Assembly: GCF_003073045.1 (NCBI RefSeq)
Contig: NC_037600.1
Location: 15,640,352-15,704,351, forward strand
DNA length: 64,000 nt
Direction of reading: 5' to 3'
Origin: Pomacea canaliculata
Taxonomy: Eukaryota; Mollusca; Gastropoda; Architaenioglossa; Ampullariidae
Made by a program: the position numbers and the translations under genes. Under the pieces are notes generated by a model. The model was not told the origin of the DNA. It worked only from the letters and a program-made list of their open reading frames with translations, and searched no databases. Of the stretch, positions 25,457-36,801 are shown one piece after another; position 1 is the stretch's first letter, and each line of letters begins with the position of its first letter.

Positions 25457-28400
25457 ATGCTACAGACTGTGCTTCCCCGTCTTGGGAACAAGACTGCCAC
25501 TGGTCGGTGGCCGTGTGGACATCCTCTGTCACTGTCCTCTCTGCTGTCAGGTCAGAGGACATCAGATGGCGTGGCGACATCAGAGCACCAAGAAAGATGT
25601 CAGAAAAGGCATCGGGTGGCACGACACCTTCATTTCAATACTTCTGGCAACCAGGTTCTGGTTACTATGGGAAAAGTCTAGGGCGACTAACACAATCTAT
25701 TACTGACTGCTGTGAAGGATTGGTTTTATCTCATTTAGGTATGTAACACAGTCTTGTACGCATTTTTCTAATTTCTTATCTCCTTCATAAATAGTAAATC
25801 TCTAGAAACACTACTAATTTAATGCAATGCGTTAGACAATGAAATTCGTTCTTTTATTGTGTCTGTGTATGCAACACCATATCAAGCTCATATGCTTCTG
25901 TACTGAAAGATATGGGTTCCCGCAAGGGTCCAATACTTGGGTCCAATAATTTTTGTCTTGTATATATCTCCGATGTCATGTCCTGCCATGTCATGTCATG
26001 TGTGAGTTTGTCTGATAATATACAGTCAGCTCCACATTTTTTTTTCAGAACAGAGACTTCATTGCGGTCCTGTACTGACCATGAAAGTGTATAACTTGTG
26101 TCTGTGTTTATTTTGTGTGTGAGTAGGTTTGTCTGTTGAAGAGTAGGGAGCGGTCCGGTGGCGCAACGGTTAGCGCCTGTCACCAATACAGCTGAAGTTG
26201 GCTGCCTGAGTCATTTCTCGTCTCGGGCACGCTGTTCTTTCTCTGCACGTGACCATCTGTTTCACAGGGCTGGCTGCTTGCCGTAATATAGCCTCAGCTT
26301 TGCTGCACGGCGCAAAAAAAACAATTCCCCCCCCCTTGTCTTTTGTAGAATTGAATGTATCTGTTATACTCGATAATTGGTGTACTTCTGTTTGTAATTT
26401 CGCATACGTGAATGTCGCGTGTGAGACATGTTTTGTGCCTGCGGAGGGTGCCTGTGTGGGTCAGACGGACAGTGAAGCGGTGGTCAGATAGAGATCGTCG
26501 CGTGAGGCCACAGAAACTAAAGGACACAGTATCAACAGAGTTCACGGTGTTCTACATCTGATGTTAGTGACTAAGAGTTAGTCCTTAGGCTTCAGGGGCA
26601 AGAACTCTGACAGCCATGTGCCGCGATGTTTTATTATTATTGTTATCTCCCTTACTTCGTGCTTTATCTCTTACTTGGGCATTGGGTATATCTGTGTTTG
26701 TTTTTGTTTGTTTTTGTTGTTTTTTTGTTGTTTTTTTTTTTAATCGTATGTTTTTATGTGTCTATATATTTTCCCATTTTTGTTATCTAAATGTGATTGA
26801 ACTTCTGCTGCTGCTGTTGCTACTGCATTGCGTTGTATGCTTTATTCAGTCGACTTGCCATTCCTTATATGTTAAATTTCGATTTTTTTTTTTAAATATT
26901 TCTTGTTTTAATTGTAACTTTCCCTCCTCGCCATCTCATACCCTAATTTATGCGCAACGACACCCTTGTCAGGAATCGCCACTACACCGTTTTATCAGTC
27001 AGGTAAGCAATTACACCTGCCCGGCGGCTGAAAAATTAGAGCAGGAGTTAAACAAATTTTAACCCAAACAAATTTACTTGCATTTCTATCTCGTAGATTT
27101 AGTGCCGGTGCCTTCACCAAAAGGCGTGTTCACCATTGGTGACTATGGAACGTGTGATGGGTCGGTGTCTCTACGACTGATACACAGGGTCATTGGTAAG
27201 TACAGAAACCAGTAGTTTGGGTCATTGTAAAAAGTAACTGTTACTATTAGTTATTAACATAAATATTTATTATCAAATCAACTAGTTTATAACGTGTTAT
27301 AGTCTATTTTAGAAAGAAGACATACGCACAGAGTACAAGATAATTTTAATAGTTATATATTTGAAAGATATGTTGACGCCTACACAAAGAAGCAAGTCTT
27401 TAAAATTTATTCCGTGACATGGCTTATCTATAAAGAATTTTAGACATTGCGACAATGCACATGGTTAGAGATGTATGACACAATGGAAATTTATGGCATT
27501 TTTATGGTAAGAATACCACAGCTGTCAGGTGTTGAATTTATCAGAATTTTAAACACGATGGACTACGGCCCTCTACAAATGGAAGATATAATTTACATTG
27601 AATGGTAGCTGTTCTCTTCTTTTCTCTCATGTAACGCGCCCATAATATCAGAAAAAGAAACTATTGACCCCTTGTCCTCAGAAAACCTCATTATTTTGTG
27701 ATTGCAAAATAAGAACCACATTGTCTGTAAGCCATCGTTATATTCGGACAGCAAAAACAAGGATGAGTTAATTACGACTGACAAAGAACTGAATGCTAAG
27801 CATTTTCGACTTTTGATTAACTTAATGAAATTAATCTAAAGCTAATTATTATTGTTTTAGAACACTTAAGAAACAAACATGGACCCGACCTGAAGATTCA
27901 GGTGTTGTACGAAGACCATCCATCCAACGACTACAACAGCCTCTTCAAAACAATTTACGGTAATTCTTTGTAATGTAAGGTAATACATTCATAGATCAGG
28001 CCTTTCGTAATTTAAATCTCTAATTACCCTTTATATAATAAGTATATTCATCAATAAAGACAACATGCAGTTTATCATATTGTAACGTTTTATGCTAATT
28101 AGGTGAAACTTCATACCTGTCCAAGTTCAGCAACGTGTTCCCCGTGGCATGTGGCACTAACTTCTACAAGCAGTGTGTACCTGACAACACCTGTGATGTC
28201 ATTGTCTCCTTCATGGCCGTGCAGTATTTGAGTGACGAGAGGTGAGTCTGAAACAAGTAGCTAAAACACTCTCTTGTCACCCTGAAGTTAGAGGCCCTAG
28301 GTTCAGATCTTATCTCGAGACCTCTGTATGATCTGTTTTCAGACCTGGACGTCAGGAAATTTTCTCTGAGAAAGCAACTCAAAATTAAAACAATCAACCA

Positions 28401-30656
28401 GCCAACAGTAAATCTGAAATAAAAAAATACGTTTAAAAAGAAAATACAATTTAATATCAGATATAAAATATCTAAGATAAAAACATCACATTGACCATAA
28501 AATATTAGCACAGGCTATAAACTGACTACACGCTTCCAGACGTTGATACAGTCTCAAAATAGGAGAGGGGGAGGATTAGTGTTTTACGCCGACCCAGCAA
28601 CTAAGGCTATATCATGGCAAGGCAGCCTGCCCTGTAAAAAGCATGTCTGAGACAAGAGCTGAACCCAGGTCAACCAGTCCTTACTGTCTTCGTGACAGGC
28701 GGTAACCTTTGCGCCACCAGACGGCCTGAGAAAAAAGAAGAAAGTATGAGTTCAAACGTACCACTGGACATATAAGTAGACACTCCCGAGGAGGGAAATC
28801 TGTCTGCATTCAGATTTTTATAATGTAATATACATATTGAGAATGTTTTATCATCCTTATGTATAACAAAATATAGATAGAGAGAGAGAAACTGTTGTTT
28901 TATTTCTAACCACATTCTAATAACTTTTTGACGACTGCCATCTTGGTACATTGAATGGCCCTTTTTAAGTCTGTAAATTACTTTTTTTAACTGGCACAGA
29001 CAGGATCTTAATTTTTTCGCTTTTTCTGTTTTGGTACAGATGATGCTATTGAAGGCTAATTGTTTTCAATTGATTTATATGCAAGAATATAGACTAAATA
29101 ACTGCTCTTCAGTTACGTGAGATGCTCCAAAACACTTTTTCCCTGGCGGTCGACATCGGAAGAAGAGCTGCGAGCTCACCACGAGGCTTCAGCACGTGAC
29201 TGGAAGAAGTTTCTCCTTCTGAGAGCAGCAGAACTCAAACAAGGTGAGTGGGTGGTTAGAATTTTTTTACACGAGGTTAAGTCCCGATGGCAAACTGAGG
29301 ATTGTGAAGAAACCATGATGCTGATGGTCTACGGGATAAGATGACATTTGTCAGGATGGTCATAACACTGTCAATCCGTCAAAGGTTGATGTGGATTATG
29401 TAGAAATCGAAAATGAGTGTAGCTGCGATGATGTAATATTAGTGATCAATAAAACGACAATATATCAATTATTTTGCGGTTTCATAAACATGAGACAATT
29501 ACACAATATTTTCAAGAAAAAAATGTCTGTTTCGTTGTTTGTCTTTTTTTGCAGGTGGACTTATTTTTGTGACACAGCCGACTACAAACCTGGATATAAA
29601 CACATCAAACTCTCGTAATACCAACATTTCTGTTATGGACAACACACTAGAATGTTCTAGGGACGTTTCGGCTTCTATGGATTTTGCCTGGGACAATTTG
29701 CATGCAGAGGGCATAACAACAATAGTGAGTCAAACCTAAAACATAACAAACAGTACTTAATGCTGTGCTTACACTAGAATTTCACTCCTTCCTAAAAGAA
29801 CACAAATTTTGATAGTACACAGAACAGTCTTTCTACTTTTGAACAGTGATCTACTTTTTATGATGATGCTTTTCACTTAGGTCGGCAAGACACGGAGCAG
29901 TATTTTTACATGAAAAGTTTCACTGATGCATAATTAATATTGACTAAAAATTAACAATGTGTTGTTACAGGAGGAGTTCGAGTCCTGCACTTCTTCAATA
30001 GCATTTAGGAATTCACAGGAAATAAAAGATCCGTTCGAGAATGGCAACATGTCTCTAGTAAGACAAGCTGGCCTGAACTTACTGAAGGGTCCAGAAGACT
30101 TTTATCTTCCTTGCAGTATCAAAAAAATGTGGCGAGAAAAACTACACATGGGTCAGTTAAAAATACAGTTCACACTATCTTCAGTTTCCCTACCTAAAAT
30201 GCTTCGCGTGAAGAATTTTACAAGAAAATTACAGCACAAACGAGTAACAAATACAATGAAAACAATGATTTAATTGTAGACACTTTTTTGTTGTACACTT
30301 AAAAATGATCACAAAGTTTATATAATAAACTATGCAATAAGCGATGACAGTCTATTTTCTAAAACATATCAAGGTGTTGTATTCACGATCGTGAAAGTTT
30401 ACTGAGTGATATTTATATTTTTACAGATGGTGTTGAGGACAGAAAGCTGTTTGCATTTCTTCTCATAAATGCCTTGCGATTGCCCGTAGAGGCCACCTTG
30501 AGAAATACCTTGAGAAAAACACGAACTGCTGAGGAAGATCGTCCATATTGGAAACAGTTCTACGAGCGTTTCATTAAACAAGTGTCCACTTTGAATCCAG
30601 AGACTTTCCAAAGCGAACCATTCATAAGAGGGCTTGTCGCACAGAAATTAAAATGA
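25457..30656 (+). CDS. SABATH-family carboxyl methyltransferase, copy D (exon 1 frameshifted)
   Basis: Exons: 25457-25738, 27097-27195, 27861-27959, 28103-28241, 29113-29243, 29555-29724, 29971-30151, 30427-30656 (TGA). All introns are GT-AG with the family phases. The ATG at 25457 begins MLQTVLPRLG. Exon 1 is 282 bases instead of 283, and the frame slips near 25585-25600, so the first half and the TPSFQYFWQPGSGYY half are in different frames. Exons 2-7 are intact: FTIGDYGTCDGS, YEDHPSNDYNSLF, MAVQYLSDE, GGLIFVTQ. In exon 8 a missing base near 30537 and an extra A near 30552 cancel out, replacing about six residues relative to copy B. A polyadenylation signal lies 31 bases after the stop. Either the exon 1 slip is a sequencing error or translation cannot start from this ATG. 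Confidence 0.78.
26147..26337 (+). mobile_element. tRNA-derived SINE in intron 1 of copy D
   Basis: Starts with GGTCCGGTGGCGCAACGGTTAG, has a B-box-like GAGTCATTTCTCGTCTCGG near 26209-26228, and ends in a C9 run at about 26327-26336. It mirrors 10774-10965. The tRNA-like head and absence of an anticodon stem that folds properly mark it as a SINE, not a tRNA gene. Confidence 0.68.
28560..28729 (-). mobile_element. tRNA-derived SINE in intron 4 of copy D
   Basis: This is the minus-strand equivalent of the element at 7985-8167, with a head GGCCGTCTGGTGGCGCAAAGG at the right end and a G-rich (C-rich on the minus strand) tail at the left. The position and orientation relative to the host gene are conserved between the arms. 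Confidence 0.65.
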
Positions 30657-30686
30657 GCAATCTGCAATTAGATGCTTCTTACGAAC

Positions 30687-30692
30687 AATAAA
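30687..30692 (+). promoter_or_regulatory. Polyadenylation signal of copy D
   Basis: AATAAA 31 bases after the stop codon at 30656, at the same distance as in copy B. Confidence 0.5.
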
Positions 30693-31273
30693 ACACATTG
30701 TTGAACTTCCACACTTCATAAAGTCAAGTTTTCATTACCATTATCTATAGGAATAGTTTCCATTTATTTAGATCATCACCAGTCCACGTTGACACAAAGA
30801 TATTTACATACAGTCGCTGCCCTTTTCTTATTAATTAAAACTCTTATTCCATCATTACTTCTTAGACATATCTAACTATTGTGTAATTATTGAACATGTC
30901 ACAGTTTGTACTAATGGTCTTCAGGAATGATGGTTAGATGAGCAATTGAGTAAGGCTTATGTAAACTTTTTGTAAGCTTTTCCTAACTTGCTTGAGGGGA
31001 CTGACATTTTGGCATTTGGGGGATAAGGGTGTTTTGTATTATTTTGTTTTGGATTATTTTTCTATTTTTTGTCTCATTCGTGATTCTATGCTGACTTTGT
31101 TGTTTCTTTGTTACTTTTATTTAAACTGTATACCTGAGGTTTTGGCTGTTTTATTACTCCGCCAAAATCGTTTCCATTTGTTACCTGCAGACTACTTCTG
31201 CTAACAGTCTCTGAAGCTCATCATTTGTCTGCAAATTAATTACAGATTTACTTTTCTTTCAAATATTTTAAAG

Positions 31274-31560
31274 AAAAGCTTTTTCCTTGGGAAAAAAACT
31301 TTTACTGTGACTGGCGTGTCTGCTCAAGTGTTTCACGTTGATTGAATAGATCAGTATGTTCCCATAGAGTATTTACAATTTCACTTACACAGCTCACCAC
31401 TTCTACAATCAAGAGTTGTTGGGTACAGGGTGGGTAAACACATACCTCCCGTTCTCGTTCTGTCTGTATAAGCAGTTTCTGGCCGACGAGGTTGATAAGT
31501 AGAAACTTCTTGACATTGGCACAAACAAACAAGGCAGAAGAGAGAGTTTGGGAAAGGTGG
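31274..31560. other. Insertion of about 280 bases present in the right arm only
   Basis: The left arm near 5440-5470 joins the two flanks directly. The segment has an open minus-strand stretch (about 31430-31540) reading NVKKFLLINLVGQKLLIQTE, followed by a possible donor (GGAG then GTATGTG), which looks exon-like. I do not recognise the protein, and no other exon is nearby. Confidence 0.45.
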
Positions 31561-32610
31561 AAGAAAGAGAGGTTCGAAAATTTCACACAGATAAACACAC
31601 ACATAAACACACACACACACACACGTGGTATAGTGATTTTCCAATATCGAGACCAAAGGCATCCAGAATTCGTGACTAGGAAATGAGGACATCAGTACCT
31701 TCAATCAACACCTGTAGCCTGATAGTATCAACATTCATCCTCCTAAAGCCAACATATCACATCACTTTTATTAGCTCTTGAAACCTTTTCTCTCTATTCC
31801 ACTTGTCACAATCCTTTTGTCATGCGAAATCACCTGTTGATTGAAGTGTTTTCTTTGAACAAACAATAATAATAACATGAACTGATATAACACCATAGCC
31901 CAGCACTAATGGCAAGCTTACAAAGAATTTAATAAATAAACACAATAAATAAGTTTTTTTTTAAATGAATAAAACACATGTCGTTGCTCTAAAGATGACT
32001 TCTAGTACTTCAAACAAAACTCTAGGGAAGATGCTGGTCAAAGCTTATATCTTCAGATCATACAGTTATTACAATTAATCAATCACTAATCAAGAATGTA
32101 GACAACACAGTCAAAATATTTATCTACATGATCACCAAGCAGAGAGACATCCCATTTAAACATGTGACTGTATAGCGATGGTGGAAAGGTAGTACAAACG
32201 AAGAAACCTTCAGTGCGTTGTTTAGAGATAACAGTTTTAATCAGAAGATAAAAAAAAATTAAAGGCCACAGGCAGGTAAACAGTTTATTATAATTTTGAG
32301 GACACCATCAACAAGTACAGGTCAACACAATGCCACTAAATGCACAACAAGTAAAATCAAAATTAAAAACAATAACTGCGATGTCGTATATTGTAACATC
32401 AACAACACCCAGGTCAAGGATGCTTTGTTATGGTTTGATGTGTGTGTTCTTACAGTGGGTATGAATGGGTGGATGAGGCTGTGATGATACACTATCTAAA
32501 AAAATCCCTTGCCCTTGTTAGCTCGGGTATTTAATCATGCGTGATTTTATCTTCAGACAGCCTATATATTCCACAACAGTGGGAATCTCTTCAAACGTAG
32601 TCATGCGTGT

Positions 32611-32640
32611 ACTAGCTTAATGTTCAGCTTTCTTCGTTCA
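32611..32640 (+). promoter_or_regulatory. 5' flank conserved before copies A, B, D and E
   Basis: The block AGCTTAATGTTCAGC followed by TTCGTTCA lies just before the start codon. Equivalent blocks are at 25419-25448 (D), and on the minus strand at 4373-4415 (A) and 11657-11690 (B). As A/E and B/D are inverted-repeat partners, the independent comparison is E against D, where the block is still clear. It includes a TTCAG/CTCAG motif that could serve as an initiator. Confidence 0.4.
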
Positions 32641-32650
32641 CTCTAGAAAC

Positions 32651-35600
32651 ATGTTGAAGACTGTGCTTCCCCGTCTTGTGAACACGACTTGTGTTTGCCG
32701 GTGGCCATGTCTACATCCCGTGTCACTGTCGTCAGTTCCGTCAGGGAGGAGAACGTCAGACGGCGCGAGGACGTCTGGGACACGAAGAGAGATGCCAGAC
32801 AATACCACAGACATCAAGACACCTTCCTTTCAATACTTCTGGCAGCCAGGTTCTGGTTACTATGAAGAAAGTCTCGGAAGACTGTCAAAACCAATCACTG
32901 ACATCTGTGAAGATTTTGTTTTATCTCATATAGGTATGTGATTCATACGATTTTGTCCTTCTCCGTTTTCTAATCTCGTTTCTAGAAAGTAAACTTTTGG
33001 GAATTTCCACTTTGCCAGTCAGTTAGATAATTCCACCTCGTCAGTGGAATCGACGAATTTTAACCTGAATAACTTGTTTGCAATTGTTCGGTTGTCTAGA
33101 TTCCGTGCCGGTACCTTCACCAAAAGGCGTGTTCACCATTGGTGACTATGGAACATGCGATGGGTCAGTGTATCTACAACTGATACACAGGATCATCGGC
33201 AAGTACACAGACCACCAGCAATTGTTCCCATCACTTATAAGCGTAAATTATTATTTATTATTACAGTCAATCAGCTGGGTCACGTAAGTAATTAGTTTGC
33301 TGAAGCAGGTAGAAGTACCCATAAAGTTCCAGGTAATGTCAGCAATGAAATCTGTGGAAGAAAAAAAAGGTCAACTTCAAAATTTATTCAGTGACCTGGC
33401 TAATATGTGAACACTTTTAGACAGTGGGACAGTGACCGAGAGATAGAATATGCGACATCATGGAATTTCATGACAGTTCTTATGTCAGGGATGTTAGAGA
33501 TGTCAAGAGCTGATTTACCAAACATATGATAAGAATAGTTTAGTCAGCACAAAACGAGGGAGAGGAATGAAAGGGCGGTGGCTCTCAATCTAAGTTAACT
33601 GCTTTTTTATGTTAATTGAGGGTAATGAGGGTTATTTTAGTCTCAGGGTAAAAACATCTGTATGTATGTACAATATGTATGTACTAACACCTCCTTGTTG
33701 AGTAAATGAATAAGCAACTTGGAATTAACCTCCTTCTACGCAAGAGCCTCCGTTATAGTGATTCGCAAGATGCGTCCCACATTTAAAAAAAAAATCGTTA
33801 TAATTGAAAATACAAAAAAATAGTGATGAGAAATAGTTACAACTGATGACAAAAAATAATGTCTTCCGTATTTTTAAATTGTTATTAACTAAAAGAATTG
33901 AAACTTTTTATTGTTTCAGACCACTTGCGAAGCAAACATGGACCCGACCTAAAGATCCAGGTGTTGTACGAAGACCATCCATCCAACGACTACAACAGCC
34001 TCTTCAAAACAATATATGGTAATGCCTTGTAATGTTATGATAATGCCTTGTAATGTTAAGGTAATGTTGTGTAAATGACTTTCGCAATTTAAACCTATAA
34101 TTTCAGTTTATGTATAAACATGTACGTGTATCTGTAAAGACAACTTGAAGTATTATTTTTGTGGGTCTTTTTTTCGTTTTAGGTGAAACTTCATACCTAT
34201 CGAAGTTTAGCAATGTGTTCCCCATGGTCTGTGGCACTAACTTCTACAAGCAGTGTGTACCTGACCACACCTGTGATGTCATTATCTCCTTCATGGCCGT
34301 GCAGTATTTGAGTGACGACAGGTGAGTCGGAGACAAACTGACCATCTGTGACACCAACTGCTCAAATAAAAACAAACAAACGAACAAAAACGATATTTTG
34401 ATAATTACAATAGAAAAATGCACAATATCTTAATCATTATCAGGAAACAGGTTTTTGGTCCAACAATAACATAAAAATATCACTTTGCATTGACACTTGT
34501 TAAAACACAAAATAAGTTTTATTTACGTAGGCACATACAATTTCTCTCGTAAATATTTAAAAACTGTACACTTTAATATCTATTACCACTAAAATAGGAA
34601 AAACAGCATAACATTAGTTCAAAAGTAGAAATAGTAGTCGAAACTCGAGAAAGTGGTGGTCATCTGCATTCAGACTCAATAAGCATAACATACATATCGA
34701 GAAAAAAGGATTGTTTCCCTTCCACTCTCTCTGTAACCCAATTATAATCAGGTCATAATGCCAACTTCCACCTTGAACCTCTTTCAAAGATTTTTTTTAT
34801 TCACTGGCACCTGACGGTTGTTTTATTATTTCTCTTTATTTGTCATACTTCCCATTGCTATTAGAAGCTACATTTTTCTAATAAATTTATATGCAAGAAT
34901 ATAGGTGAAGTAATTGTTGTGTTCAGTTATGTGAGGTGTTCAAATACAATGTTCCCCTGGCGGTCGACATCACAAGAGGAGCTGCGAGCTCATCACGAGG
35001 CTGCAGCACGTGACTGGCAGACGTTCCTCCTCCACAGAGCAGCAGAACTCAAACAAGGTGAGATGGATGCTTGACTCCAGGTTATGTACACGGATGTACC
35101 AAAGAAATGTGTAATATTAAGAAATCATTGTTAGGTCGCTGGCATTAGCTCACGGTGACAACAATGACACTTGTCAGAATGATAGGTTGTAAAATTCAAT
35201 GACTAATGAGATAATGAATCCGTTATAACATGTGTTCTGTAGGCGGACTTCTTTTCGTGACGCAGTGCGCTACCAACATGTGGAATAACATCTTACTGTC
35301 TGGAAACACAAACATTTCTGTAACGGACACCACGAGCTCTCCAGAGGAACACGCTAAGGACGTGTGGACTTACTTTGATTTGGCGTGGATACAACTGTAT
35401 GCCGAGGGCATAATAACAACAGTAAGTAAACATGAAAAAAACTCTAAAAAATAACATCCAAATAATTCTTCGTCTACTGTCTTGCACTGATACTAAACAT
35501 TCCGACTTATACACATTTTTTTTTAAATCGAGTTTGTCAGTCTGTGGAACCTGATGAGTTCTAGAATGGAATCATTGATATTGGCTACACTATGCCAATG

Positions 35601-36801
35601 TGTTGTTACAGGAGGAGTTCCAGTCGTGCACTATTCCGATGACATTCCGGACTTTACAGGAACTAAAAGCTCCTTTCGAGGATGCCGCCATGTCTCCAGT
35701 CCGACAGGCTGGTCTCAACTTGTTAAAGGAACCAGAGGGCGTGTTCACTCCTTGTATTATCAAAACAGTGTGGAGGCAAAAACTACAGATGGGTCAGTGC
35801 AACACAAATTTCACATTATCTATACTTTTTCCCTAAGATACACAGCATGAAACAATTTCAAAGTTTTTCAATCTCAACTTTGACAAAAGTGTCTAACCCC
35901 TAAAAAAGGGCTCCCAATGAAATAAGATAAAAAAAATGTCGAGGGTCTCTGAGGTGGGGGAGGACATTTCTCAGAACATGTCACCGGTTGTAGCCACGTC
36001 TTGATAGTGTAGGAGCGCTGTCTAATACACCTTAATTGTCAATTATTTTATGTTGATGACACTTTGTACTGGTCCTGTTCAACGACTTTCAAAAGACAAT
36101 GCTCAATAAACTCTTCTCATAAATACAAACTATTTTAACGGTAACAGTTTGCTTCTTTAATTACCTTTACTGGCAGAAATAATATTTAATTGCGAAAAAA
36201 CATTCTACGACACACACACACATGACTGCAGCAGACGCTACTTCTTGTTACTCTCACATTCACCTCACGCATTCTTTATTCCTCTTAACAATTGTCCCTC
36301 TTTTTTCCCCCAGCATCTTTCGCACTTTGTTAGGTTACTATGTTATTAATTAAAAATATCACGCAGCTTCGACATCTTCACATCTCTCAGTGTTTGCATT
36401 TACAACACCGGAAACTTAAAGTAAAGGTTTATCTTTTAATTATATTAAAAATTAGAAATAAATGCTTTGGAATAAGGTCTAGTCGTCCTTTCTCTGTAAA
36501 GAGCACCAGCTTGTTGTATTTATAATTATGAATGTTTGTTTGTTAATTGAGGATTGTTTATCTGTGTACAGACGGTGTTGAAGATAGAAAGCTGTTTGCT
36601 CTTCTTCTCGTGAAACCATTGCGACTGATCCTAGATGGAACTTTGAGAAATACTTTGAGGAAAACACGGACTGCAGAGGAACAATCGTTCATATTAGAAC
36701 AATTCTACGAATGTTTTGTTAAGAAAGTGGCCTTGATGAACCCAAAGACTTTCCAAAGTGAATTGTTTTTAAGGAGGCTTGTCGCACAGAAATCAAAATG
36801 A
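32651..36801 (+). CDS. SABATH-family carboxyl methyltransferase, copy E (complete, intact)
   Basis: The best reference copy in the window, 446 residues. Exons: 32651-32933, 33100-33198, 33920-34018, 34183-34321, 34927-35057, 35243-35421, 35612-35792, 36572-36801 (TGA). Phases are 1,1,1,2,1,0,1. Residues 1-50 are basic and Ser/Thr/Arg-rich, possibly a mitochondrial presequence. FQYFWQPGSGYY is at 60-71. The SAM loop FTIGDYGTCDGS is at 106-117. YEDHPSNDYNSLF is at 144-156. Residues 161-206 hold TSYLSKFSNVFP and SFMAVQYLSDD. FLLHRAAELK then GGLLFVTQ span the exon 5/6 join. The C-terminal lid DGVEDRKLF...FQSELFLRRLVAQKSK occupies 371-446. Plant SABATH enzymes are about 350-390 residues, so the extra length is mostly N-terminal. 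The plant substrate-site Trp is Tyr202 here. The exon 2 donor is GC (33199-33200) with the strong context GCAAGT. The start was chosen because the same ATG context (AAACATG) recurs in other copies. Confidence 0.93.

Larger units (their letters stand above)
30657..32650. other. Intergenic DNA between copies D and E
   Basis: No confirmed gene. It includes the right-arm-specific segment at about 31274-31560 and a CA microsatellite at 31597-31624. Positions 32611-32640 carry the 5' flank shared by A, B, D and E. Confidence 0.55.
20020..36215. repeat. Right arm of the ~17 kb inverted repeat (pairs with 1-17069)
   Basis: This is the reverse-complement partner of the left arm. The match can be followed inward to about 20020, opposite the gap edge at 17069 (for example the poly-A-rich stretch 20215-20300 against 16785-16865). 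It extends outward to at least 36215 opposite position 1. The unmatched stretch between the arms is the gap plus about 17170-20020. Arm-specific differences are an extra ~280 bases at 31274-31560 here and two ~400-base insertions in the left arm. Confidence 0.9.

Noticed and set aside
26147..26230. Possible tRNA gene with A- and B-box-like blocks
   Set aside because: The same block recurs as the head of repeats with a C-rich tail, and no proper anticodon arm is seen, so it is a SINE.
26616..27062. Hydrophobic 148-residue open frame in intron 1 of D
   Set aside because: It is a T-rich low-complexity stretch inside an intron and is not kept as a frame in the mirrored copy B.
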